This document shows positions 1 through 10,100 of a stretch of DNA of 64,000 nucleotides, piece by piece (positions within the stretch are counted from its first letter, which is position 1; each line of letters opens with the position of its first letter). The notes below the pieces were generated by a model, which did no database searches, was not told the origin of the DNA, and saw only the letters and a program-made list of their open reading frames with translations. The stretch is taken from positions 5,518,001-5,582,000 of the forward strand of contig OZ176057.1 of NCBI GenBank assembly GCA_964247055.1, read 5' to 3'. Source of the stretch: Paragordius varius (lineage: Eukaryota > Nematomorpha). The position numbers and the translations under genes were made by a program.

Positions 1-191
1 AACCATAATTTTTAATAAGAGATTATATTAGTGTTATCGTTTAGACTGGTTTAAAATTTAAATTTACAAAACCTTAATGCTAAACTCTAACCTATTACCG
101 CTAACACTTGTGAATAAATCTTTCTCAAAGCTGTTATTATAGTTTTTGAGCCAAGTTTATCGATCTAGGTTTAAAGCACCATAAGGTTTTT

Positions 192-709
192 GAGTTTGTG
201 GGCTAGGGTGAGGGATTGGAGTTGGTTCATTTTCTTACAGAAGTCCGCAAGACTTGCTCGGGCTACGAAGCAGACCCGAGACCCACGCATTTCTTTAAAA
301 CTTTGTCTCTAAATTTTTTAGCTTTTGATTTATTTTAGAAGGATATTCTTTTTTTCATATTTCTGTTTTTTGTTTAATTTTACACCATCTTATCAAAAGA
401 CTTTTAATTATCTCAATTTTATTTGACCGCAAACATTTTAATGCACAGATCATATTTTTATCGCGGTGTTTGGTTGATCGAAATTGAAGGTTTTCGATGG
501 GTTGGCCTTAGCTAAAGTAAAGGAATTTTTAATATATTGCGTATCCCTATTCCGGTTTTAATTACGGAAATATATTTGTTAATACCTGCTTATTTGTGAA
601 GTAACCTAAAAATTTAAATTTGAAAGCGATTTTTTTCTGTATTAGGACGTTTTTTTACGGATTTTCATTAATCTACGTTTAATGGTTTAAGGCGAGTTTG
701 TGGGCTAGG
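192..709 (+). repeat. 18-bp direct repeat pair in AT-rich DNA
   Basis: The words GAGTTTGTGGGCTAGGGT occur at about 192-209 and 692-709 in the same orientation. They stand out from the AT-rich background. I see no gene between them; the interval also holds a Helitron 3' relic. Function unknown. Confidence 0.5.
238..292 (+). mobile_element. Relic of a Helitron 3' end
   Basis: The stretch AGAAGTCCGCAAGACTT followed by CTCGGGCTACG, AGCAG, CGAG and ACGC matches, with changes, the 3' end of the minus-strand Helitron at 27328-27743. It includes that element's two stem-loops. The final CTAG is not preserved, so this is a degenerate terminus; its 5' end is not recognised. Confidence 0.5.
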
Positions 710-1017
710 GTTATGTCGGGGTTTTGAGTTTCATGTTTTCACTTTTTAATTGCCGAATTATTAATAAACCGCAAAATAAATTTTATGCTAATAAACTTTG
801 AATCTAATAATATTTTTTATCATTTTTTATATATCAGAACAGAACAAAGTGACTCAACTAGACAAGAAATAAAGCTAACTCACACAAGAATGAATATGAA
901 ACTAATGACTTAACTACATAAGGAACAAAACTTACATAAATAATTTATATAATAAGATTCAATAAATGATGATAATGTTTGATATATGTTTTTTTTAAAA
1001 AAAATTAAAAAATATTC

Positions 1018-1081
1018 TAAGTCCAAAATTTTATTTTGAGCGACCGGGAGTAAGAGTGCTCAAAATACAATTTTGGACTTG
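1018..1081. repeat. Inverted repeat, 23-bp arms
   Basis: AAGTCCAAAATTTTATTTTG (from 1018) is the near-perfect inverse of CAAAATACAATTTTGGACTT (to about 1081). About 16 nt separate the arms. It looks like the edge of an inverted-repeat element lying directly beside the longer palindrome at 1088-1283. Confidence 0.6.
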
Positions 1082-1706
1082 GGGGCCTGCAACAAACTCT
1101 CATTATACTTGTGGAGAGTTTTTGCGCCAACTCTCTAATGGGGGAAATGAGCCCTCCTTCACGCGAGTGGGAAAAAACTCAAACGAGCTCATTTTCCCCA
1201 CCTTTGTAAAGGAGGATTTATTCCTCCCATTAGAGAGTCATTTGGCCCAAAAACTCTCCACAAGTATAATGAGAGTTTGTTGTGCAATCATCCCCAATGA
1301 GATCCTTGAGTGCGTGTTGCCATCCATCAGCTCCAGGCACGATTTGCCTTCTCCCCATCGCCTTGTGTCAGGTATCGTGGACATTCCCAACAGATCTCTC
1401 CTCCCCAATGTGCCAAAGTCCATCAACACCTATAAATTAAGATTACCTCGCAATAAGTAGGTTCCTCTTCCTGTGTCGCTCCATCAATCGTCCAGTCCCA
1501 AATCCCCAGCATTTGATCTGTCCAGGGCTTCTAGATTCCCCAACGTACGCTTTTCCCGCGGAGTTTATCCCAAAACACCTAAATTATACATTTACCTCGA
1601 ATCAGCAGGCTCTTTTCGGTTCGATCCTTCATTCACTCACGAATCCTTGGTTGCTGGTCTTGAATCACGTCCCCATCCCTGGTTGCCATTGGAGAAGAAG
1701 GCCTAA
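1056..1706 (+). other. Unidentified GC-richer reading frame with one internal stop
   Basis: One frame stays open from 1056 to 1706 except for a TAG at 1458-1460, giving 134 and then about 80 residues. The base composition from about 1285 to 1745 is clearly richer in G and C than the flanks. The first third overlaps a palindrome, so that part is unlikely to be ancestral coding sequence. I do not recognise the peptide. It could be a broken host gene or exon, or the body of an unknown element; no splice signals convinced me. Confidence 0.3.
1088..1283. repeat. Long palindrome, about 54-bp arms, structured loop
   Basis: The left arm (CAACAAACTCTCATTATACT onward, 1088-1141) is mirrored by the right arm ending TATAATGAGAGTTTGTTG at 1283. 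The loop of about 85 nt contains a second inverted pair (GGGGAAATGAG / CTCATTTTCCCC). It resembles a foldback or MITE-like element; no target duplication was identified. Confidence 0.65.
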
Positions 1707-2035
1707 AGCCTTCAAATTAGCTCTTCCAACCAGCCTTCCCATATAATTTTTTTTCTGATTGCAATCATAGGCGCTTATATTTCCCAATACATCCATATAT
1801 GTACTCTGGTTTTCCAAATTGCAAATTACATAAACTAACAATTTTATGGACACCTAAACTTGTCCTTAGATTTTCTTTTTAATTAATTTTGATTTTTTTT
1901 ATTAACTCAATTCTAGGTTATATGCTCTCTTTATCTATTAAATCAGCGGAATTGGTTGGATTATGCTAATATATTTTATATGGGGTGCTATATAATAATA
2001 ATAATTACATTATATGATATCACTCTTTCGAGCGG

Positions 2036-4921
2036 TCATATCCGTAAACTATTTCGCCATAGAACCCTGTCTAAGGCGTCTTCGCGTTTTAGGTTCAGTT
2101 TTGCCATGTCCCTCTTAACTGTATCTATCCATCGCGTTTTAGGGCGCCCTTTTCCCCTCTTGCCTTTTACAATATAATCGTCAATCTTTTTACCAATGTA
2201 ATTTTTATCTCTTCTTTCAACATGTCCGAACCATCTTAAACGATTTACCATCATCTTTTGGGTTACCGATTTGATTTCCGTACTTCCTCTTATGTAGACA
2301 TTCTTCACCTTGTCTTTCCTCGTTACACCGCACATCAATCTAAGCATTCTCATTTCAGTAACCTCAAAGTGCCTCTCTTCTGATTTCTTTATTGCCCATG
2401 TCTGTGAGTTGTACATCATTGTTGGTTGTACAACAGCACTGTAAATCTTACCCTTTACTTTTAGGTCAATATTTTTGTCGCACAAAACACTTGAGATCTT
2501 TTTGTAATTTGCCCAACTATTTCGAATTCTTAAATTAATATCAAGTGTTAAAGATCCATCAGCTGCTAGTATTGCTCCTAAATATTTGCATTCTTCCTGA
2601 CCTTTTAATACCCACCCTTCTTCTAATTCTATTTCTCGTTTTTTCCCACCAAAATTTATCAGTTCCGTTTTCTTTTTGTTAACTTTTAATCCGCAACGTC
2701 GTAACACATCCATCCATTTACCCACCGATTCTTTTAATTCATGCATCTCGTCGGACAGCACTATTAAGTCGTCTGCATAAAGAAAATACCAGCCATCATG
2801 TTGTCCTACTTCTTTTGAAATTTCGTCCATGCATATTATAAATAGTAACGGGCTGATTGCAGACCCCTGATAGACCCCTTCGTTTATTGTAATAGGACCT
2901 GATATTCCCTGGTGAGTTTTAATTTTGGTTTGGTGTGATTCGTACATGCTTTTTAAAATCTTTATGTAACTTTCAGGGACCTTTTTCCGTCTTAAGCTCC
3001 ACCATATTGTGCTCCGAGGTATTCTGTCAAACGCCTTTTCAATATCAATACAAATACCATGCAACTCCTTTTTCATTTCTATATGCTTCTCGATTAGCCT
3101 TCTTACTGCGTGAATTGGGTCAATGGTGGATTTTCCTGGAATAAAACCAAATTGATTACCCTCAATACTAACCATTTTTCTTATTCTTTTCTCTAGTACT
3201 TTCTCAAATAACTTCATTGTATGCGACATCAATCTTATCCCTCTGTAATTATTACAATCATTAATATCTCCTTTACCCTTGAAAATGGGAACAGTGAAAC
3301 TCTCCTTCCATTCGGTTGGTATCATACCTGTAGTAACTACATTATTAAAAATATCTGCCAAAAATTCAATACCTTTTCCTGACAATATTTTCCAACAGTT
3401 TATGTTAATATCGTCTGGACCTGCAGCCTTATTTATTGACATCTCTTCTAAACCAGCCTGGACTTCTTCCCTTGTTATACTTTCAATATGCGCAGATTTA
3501 TAATCTGGTGTTTCGGGTAAACTTGTTTCACTGACGCCCAATTCAAGTTCCTGGAAATATTCTTTCCACCTTTTCAATATTTTCGCTTCCTCAACGAGTA
3601 ATTTGCCTTTTTTATCTTTAATGGCTGTCGCATAAGGGGGCAAGTCCAGCTTTCTTCTTTGTCTTTGTCGAGCAATTTTAAAAACTTTGTTTAAACCTTG
3701 CTTACTGTTCAACTCTTCATATAATGATGCCGTCTTTTCTTTTTTGACCAATCTTACAAGCCTTTTAAGTTCCTTATTAATCCTTTTATATTTTTCCTTG
3801 TCTTCTGCTTGGTGGGTAAACCTCCACGTTTTAAAAGCTTTTCTTTTCTCTTGCGATTTCAGAATTATTTTTTCGTCTTTCAGCCATGCCTCTCTATAAA
3901 CCTGATTTCTGCCACCTTTCATTCCGCACACCTTAACTCCCGCCTCTCTTATATTTTTTGCCACCTGAGACCAAACACTTTCTGGATCACTGTTCCTCTC
4001 TAGTATGCCTACCGTTTCTACAAATCTTTCTTTACTGTTTCTTAGAGAATCCCATTTAATTACCTTCGGCGCTATAGGCTTAGGCTTTTTGGCATTTATT
4101 GGTATATCTGTCATATATTTACACATAATTAAATTGTGTTGTGTGCTAATCTGCAAGTTAGGTATCACTTTGCAGTCCAAAACAAACTTTAAAGACTTTC
4201 GTGGCACTAGAATATAATCAATTTGTGACTTCTTATTTCCACTTTCGTAGGTAATTAAGTGGCTCTCCCTTTTCGTAAAAAAAGTATTTGTTATAGCAAA
4301 GTTATAAGATTGGGCAAATCTTAATAAACTAGCCCCTTCTTCATTTATAACCCCGTAACCTTTTCCGCCGTGCCAAGGTTCAAAACCTCTCCTATCTTGT
4401 CCCACGTGCCCGTTGAAATCACCACAAAATATAATTTCTCTGTCTTTCGTTAATGAAGTCATTTCTGCGTCTAACAAATCATAAAATTTATCTTTCTCTG
4501 GTTTAGTTAAACCTATCTGGGGGGCATAAACGCTAAAGATAGTAAAAACCCTCTTATTTAACAATACGTCGACACTTATGATTCTACTGTCAGCACGTCT
4601 AACCTCAATTACTTGATTGGCAAATCTTGGGCACACTATTATGGCAACCCCACAGTAACCATCCGTAGAACCTGAATAAAACATTTTATAATTACCCTCT
4701 AACGTCTTAGTACCATTTCCACGGTATCTGGTCTCCTGAATGCACAAAAAATTTACTTTTTTTACCCTCATAGTTTCAACTAAATCATATAACTTACTTT
4801 TTAACGAACCAACATTTATACTGGCAAAACACATTCTACAACCTTCCTTATCCCTATTGGCCCCTACCTCCGTGCAGCGACTGGCCGGGTCTGGCCTGCA
4901 CGCCTTACAAAAAACACTCAT
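2036..4921 (-). CDS. LINE ORF: APE-type endonuclease plus reverse transcriptase
   Basis: A 961-residue frame from ATG at 4921; an upstream in-frame TTG extends it by three residues. The N-terminal endonuclease shows QETRY, YAPQ, CGDFNGH (about residue 165), QIDYI and TQHNL. The last replaces the usual SDH, as I recall for many RTE-like elements. The reverse transcriptase shows the NNYRGI and NQFGFIPG motifs, an AFD motif A, GVYQGSAISPLLF and YADD at about residue 714. The C-terminal tail contains GRPKTRW. The enzyme nicks target DNA and copies the element RNA in place. The frame is uninterrupted over its expected length. Clade assignment to RTE is inferred from size, single ORF and tail. Confidence 0.92.
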   Translation of the reverse strand: MSVFCKACRPDPASRCTEVGANRDKEGCRMCFASINVGSLKSKLYDLVETMRVKKVNFLCIQETRYRGNGTKTLEGNYKMFYSGSTDGYCGVAIIVCPRFANQVIEVRRADSRIISVDVLLNKRVFTIFSVYAPQIGLTKPEKDKFYDLLDAEMTSLTKDREIIFCGDFNGHVGQDRRGFEPWHGGKGYGVINEEGASLLRFAQSYNFAITNTFFTKRESHLITYESGNKKSQIDYILVPRKSLKFVLDCKVIPNLQISTQHNLIMCKYMTDIPINAKKPKPIAPKVIKWDSLRNSKERFVETVGILERNSDPESVWSQVAKNIREAGVKVCGMKGGRNQVYREAWLKDEKIILKSQEKRKAFKTWRFTHQAEDKEKYKRINKELKRLVRLVKKEKTASLYEELNSKQGLNKVFKIARQRQRRKLDLPPYATAIKDKKGKLLVEEAKILKRWKEYFQELELGVSETSLPETPDYKSAHIESITREEVQAGLEEMSINKAAGPDDININCWKILSGKGIEFLADIFNNVVTTGMIPTEWKESFTVPIFKGKGDINDCNNYRGIRLMSHTMKLFEKVLEKRIRKMVSIEGNQFGFIPGKSTIDPIHAVRRLIEKHIEMKKELHGICIDIEKAFDRIPRSTIWWSLRRKKVPESYIKILKSMYESHQTKIKTHQGISGPITINEGVYQGSAISPLLFIICMDEISKEVGQHDGWYFLYADDLIVLSDEMHELKESVGKWMDVLRRCGLKVNKKKTELINFGGKKREIELEEGWVLKGQEECKYLGAILAADGSLTLDINLRIRNSWANYKKISSVLCDKNIDLKVKGKIYSAVVQPTMMYNSQTWAIKKSEERHFEVTEMRMLRLMCGVTRKDKVKNVYIRGSTEIKSVTQKMMVNRLRWFGHVERRDKNYIGKKIDDYIVKGKRGKGRPKTRWIDTVKRDMAKLNLKREDALDRVLWRNSLRI

Positions 4922-5002
4922 AAAAAACAAAAATACAATAAAGAAGAAGAATAATGTAGATAATAAACACTAAGATATATAGTAACTAATATATAAAGCA
5001 AC

Positions 5003-5110
5003 TAAAAAAGAATCAAAAGATTTTAACCAAAAATATAATAATAATAATAATAATCTAAAAAAGAATCAAAAATTTTAACCAAAAATATAATAATAATAAT
5101 AATAATAATT
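5003..5110 (-). repeat. Tandem duplication in the LINE 5' untranslated region
   Basis: A unit of about 51 bp (AAAAGAATCAAAA, then TTTTAACCAAAAATATAA and an AAT run) is present twice in a row upstream of the ORF start. Tandem monomers in this position are known as promoter units in some LINEs; a promoter role here is inference. Confidence 0.6.
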
Positions 5111-5366
5111 AAAAAAGAAATACATAAATATATATCAATTAGTAAAAATGAAATAAAATAGAATACGAATCCTATTGAATTGGAATATTTTTCTAAGGTA
5201 ATTTCGTGCATTTTTTGAAAGAATGAGAAAAACTGATAAAAGATAGAATAAACTTGGAAAATAAATAGATAACAATGATAATTATAATATATGTTATAAG
5301 TAATAAGAATTGTATTTGAAGGTGTCGAGCACGCGGGTGTAAAAAACATATGGGGTGCTATATAAT

Positions 5367-6490
5367 TAATGTATTGCTTGCATAATTATGATATATTAAA
5401 TTTTGCACATGGAACGCACAATTTCATTTAATTTATCTGATTATCACCAGGATTATACCGATAAAGTTATTCCACGTAAATTTTAGCCCTCTTGATAATG
5501 AAAAATTTATGGAAATTCTTTTATCAAATACATAAATATCATGTCATTTTATTTATGACTTCAAAATTTTAAAATATTCCTAAGATGTGGGATATATAAT
5601 TTGCCAGAAACACCAATTACGCTAACTCACAAGATTTTAACTTGCACAGTATATTAAATTATAAATTTTATTTAGGTTGACGTGTGCATAGATGCTGGAA
5701 AACGATACGATCTATCAAGGGAGATATTAACAGTACTACTCTTGTATTAACCAAAGTGTTTCTATACCAAATGATTAGTTATGGATCATCCGATGGTGTA
5801 ATCGGACCTGTTTGAATCACTTGGATGTTTCTTGAATGTTGATCTTCTTTAATTTGAAATTTTCTAATTAACTGTTGTTTATAAAATAAATTTTTAAATA
5901 TTATTTTAGCTATTATTTGTAAAATATTTTACGTTAAATACATTTTCGCTTATATGTAAAAAATATTCTAAAAATTGTATGACCGCAACTAAAGATAAAG
6001 TAAAGGGGTTTGCAAGAATTTATCGTTAAAATGGATATGACAAACATTTTTTTAGATTTCCCACCGGTAAATTTATAGATATATAATTGTTTTATTTAAA
6101 AATCGAATTGTATTATATTATATATATATATATATATATAAAATATGATATCAGTTATTTAAATAATTGGCAAAAAACAACCATACATTTTAAACATTGC
6201 AAAGTAGGAAATATTCATGTAAATTGTTAGCTCATCATATAAGTACATTACAATTTTCATTTTTTTTCACTATATATATTTATTGCGTTAAATAAATTTC
6301 GTGAATTTGTTCGATAAGGGCAAGTTAATTAAACAACTTAAAAAACCAGGATTGTAATAACACAAATTAATAAGCTAAATAATATGAATTTATTTATTTT
6401 CTGTTAAATATTTCACAAATATTTATATCATATAAATAGCTCAGTTTATTTTCAGGTAAAAGACGTGTTTTAAACCAAGATTAGAAAATG
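5367..6490. other. AT-rich spacer downstream of LST8
   Basis: No reading frame or recognised repeat was found apart from a (TA)n run near 6115-6140. It separates the LINE from the last exon of LST8 and would contain the LST8 3' untranslated region. I could not fix a polyadenylation site in such AT-rich sequence. Confidence 0.4.
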
Positions 6491-7151
6491 CTACAAAATA
6501 TCCATGCAAATTATAGCCTTTCGATGACCAGAATATTCTTTAACACCTATAGTTTTAAAGGCGTCTCCAGAATTCAGTAATTTCCAAAGCCTGGCTTTCC
6601 CGTCACTGCAAGCTAAAAAATAGAGAAAAATCACGTAAAAATAGTTATAGGAGAAAAATTAATAAATACTAAGTCTTTATAACTGTGGACGAAAAAAAAG
6701 ATGGTTATAAAGATTATATTTTTAGTGTTTTTATAATAATTACAAGGTTGGTAATAACCTTATTTTATTATATGTTTTCTATTTTATTTGAAATAAAAGT
6801 AAAATATTTATTTATATTCTAACTATAAAAATAAAACCGTTTTGTCCGAAAACTTTTCGATATAAAATCGTTAAAAATCAGAGTAAAAAGGACTTTAGAA
6901 CAAAAAAACTTTTGTTTGACTCTCAATATCTGTAAGCAAATTCTAAAAGGGAAATAAAAATATAATTTAAAACCAACCAGTTAATAAATATCTGTAAGAT
7001 GTAAGAATTTTTCCATGAGCGTTATTCATATTATAATGTTTATTGATTTTGGCATCCAAATTTAAATCAGCAGGCATGGAAAATTCTGAACTTAGGAATC
7101 GCGAACACCAAACCCATTTATTAACAGCTGGGTGTTCTAATTTCCAACATC
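6491..7151 (-). CDS. Lst8: LST8 exons 11-12: last blade and stop
   Basis: Exon 11 (7151-6978) gives WVWCSRFLSSEF and, after about 28 extra residues, ILTSYRYLLT. Exon 12 (6612-6491) gives SDGKARLWKLL and YSGHRKAIICMDIL followed by TAG. These match human WMWGCAFSGD, YIVTASSDNLARLW and YGGHQKAVVCLAF. Both introns join in phase 1. The insertion inside exon 11 falls in the loop between the first two strands of the last blade. Confidence 0.88.
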
Positions 7152-10100
7152 CTAGTAATATTATTATTATAATGTAAAAATAATTATCATTTTTTAGCAA
7201 TAATAAAAGATTTAGAAAGTACATTTTTTTTCTTACAAATTACCCATTCTTATGAAGAAAAAAAAACAGAATTGAAGAAAAATATATTTATTTTTTAAAA
7301 AATATACATAATAAATATCGTCAACTATAAAAAAAATTAAACACATATCCGTACGAATTATTCTACCACCCGCCTATATATAAATTTTCAATCTAAATAT
7401 ACCATTTAGACATCAAATTTACCATGGAACAATTTAATTCACCCTAAAATAAATTATGTGTTCTTTTAAGATTAAAAATTACCTATTATTTGTTTAAAAA
7501 ATTAAATTTTGTTTGTAAATAAAATAATACGTAAAAATAATAAACTATTCGCCATAAAGATATATTTCATATAAATGATGACTTATATTAGCTACCCAAA
7601 AACACATAATTTATTTTTAGTGTAAATTTAAATTTCAAGGGTGATTTTAAATTGTAAATGGTATATTAAACGATTAATTAACTAAATTATATGTTCTATA
7701 TCAAAAGAACAAGGTTAGAAATTACTTCCATTAGCTTACTATCAAAGCCCAAAAATTAGCTCGTGTAATATTAAAAAATTTCAAATACCAAATTATATAT
7801 ACATAATCTTAGTGGTAATTTATTATTTCTTAAAAGGAAATTTCATGGTTACGTCTTTTCAATTTTGGCAATCAAGTTGTGTAAATTGATAATAAATGGA
7901 TGGTATATCGTAAATTCATTACAGTATAGCCCATTTATTTTGGAAATTTTATGAATATATTTCAATTCCAAATATCGTAAAATATATACGATCAAAACTT
8001 ATATATATATAAATTTAATTTATACGGAGAAAATGTAAAAATAAAACAAATTTTTTTCTTCAAAAGACAACCCCAACTTTTTTAAACCCTAATTTATATT
8101 ATTAAAACCATTTATGTCATTGATTGTGTTACCACAATATACGTCTCTTTTTTATAATTTAAATTTTAAAACAATCAGTTATATTTAAAAAAATAAAGGT
8201 TTAAAAAGTATGGGGTTGTCTTTTAGAAAAGAATATTTGTCTTTATATATTTACATTTTACTCTATATATATATATATATATATATAAATGTTTGTGTAT
8301 ATAATGATTTAAAAAAGAGCATAAAAAGAATTCGACGTAAAAATAAATCAACAAATCTCCTATGAAGGCTAATTTTAACAAAAATTAAAAAAATAATTTT
8401 TTTAAAAAAAACGGTTAATCTAAACTTTAGAATCAAGTTAAAATTATGTAATTATTCAAGAACCATTTTATCATTTCAAATCAAAATATTCTTAAACCTT
8501 ATATTACCCAAATTCAATTTATGGTTAAATTGAACAAATTATTTACTGCCTACATATTTTACCTTGATTTTGAGATAACCTTTCTTTGAAACTTTCATCG
8601 TGAGTGTTTGAATTCTCAAAAGTATTTCTCCATACTAAAGTTTGGCCTTTATCCGTACAAGTTGCTACATATCTAAAAAGTATAATACAGTAAAAATAAA
8701 GACAAAAACGTACGAAAAATCCTTCATTATAAGCTCTCTATCGCTTTGAGTTACAAATTTATAAGAGAGATGTAAATTGTTAATAATATATTATTTTTAT
8801 TTCAAAATCTTAATCGTAGACCAACAAAGTCCTATTGCTATAACGTATTCGCAATGTTGGCTGGGCCATAAAAATGCGTCGACGACAAAAGACAGTTTTC
8901 TAATGACTTTGGGCATGTGTGTTACGTTAAAAATTGCCTCAAATAACCATAAAGTATCAATATTATGAATATAAATTACTTTGTAATTAGAAAATCAAAT
9001 CAAATCAAAAGCCTTACCCTTGATAACAATCTTAATCATAATGGACAGATAAAATTAATCAAATGATCAAATTATAGCTCTTTAAATATATAAATATGTC
9101 GTTTTAATGCACCTTTATAATTTAATTGTTACTTAAATGATAATAATATAAGAAATTTGAAAAAATAAACAAGCTTACAACTTTTTTTCTAGAATTTTAG
9201 ATTTAAAAAAAGCCAAAAAAGTAATTTTCAAAACAAAATAAGATAAAATAACTTTGCATCAGGTGAAAATGTACAATTCAAAACGTATTGGTTCATTTGT
9301 TCCGTCTTGCTTTGGAAACAATGTTGATTCGTATTAAAATTATCAAAGCTTTGTAGTAATAAATTACCATTATCATCATTACAATACAAAACTTCGTCGT
9401 CCGAAGTTGGCCCATCACTGTTTACAATATCCTTCTTATTTTGACTTATTTGGGCAAAATTTTCGCCGCTCTTTTTATCTAATAAAGCGATTAAACTTTT
9501 TGTTAATATCGTCAACGAGAACAAATATTTTATGTTAAAATAATAGAGTGAATTTTTGTAAAAGATATTATTAAATTAAACTATATCCGAAATTTTCTAA
9601 TGGATGAATCAAAAACAAAAGAAAATAATTATAATAAGATACACATTGTAAAAAGATACCATGTATCAAAAATTTTGGATATAGTTTAATTTAATATCTT
9701 TTACAAGAATTCAAATTATTATTTTAATAAACTTTTTGAGTTTGATTTCGATTCAGATTCAGAGAAACCAACAGTTATTTGATGTTGGGGCGAGCCGATA
9801 CATTTTAGCGGAGTGCAAAATTCATACATACGGAGTTGAAGTGATTTATGAAGTGCCATATATAACACATTGGGAAGACACGTCCTAAGTCCACCATTGT
9901 AGGACAAGGTTGATTTTTTCAACGATCTTATATGATGGCGATTAGTATCTTGGCTAACATTGAAATTTAGGTTAAATATGTTGTTTGCCATGATATTATT
10001 AGTGTTGTTGTAATTAACAGAGTTTGGATGACCTGTTTGATTATCATTTTCTAAGGGAATTTTCAATAATTTAAATTATGAAAACCATAAATTCAAGGAT

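Larger units (their letters stand above)
1978..5366 (-). mobile_element. RTE-like LINE with 19-bp target-site duplication
   Basis: The element runs 1997-5347 on the minus strand (about 3.35 kb). It is flanked by identical 19-bp repeats, ATATGGGGTGCTATATAAT, at 1978-1996 and 5348-5366. Its 3' end has a short TAA/TTA microsatellite tail, as RTE-clade elements have, rather than poly(A). It carries one endonuclease plus reverse transcriptase frame. Identical duplications and an open frame indicate a young insertion that may still be active. Confidence 0.9.

Noticed and set aside
1612-1630. GGTTCGATCC resembling a tRNA B box
   Set aside because: No A box at the right distance and no cloverleaf could be folded around it.
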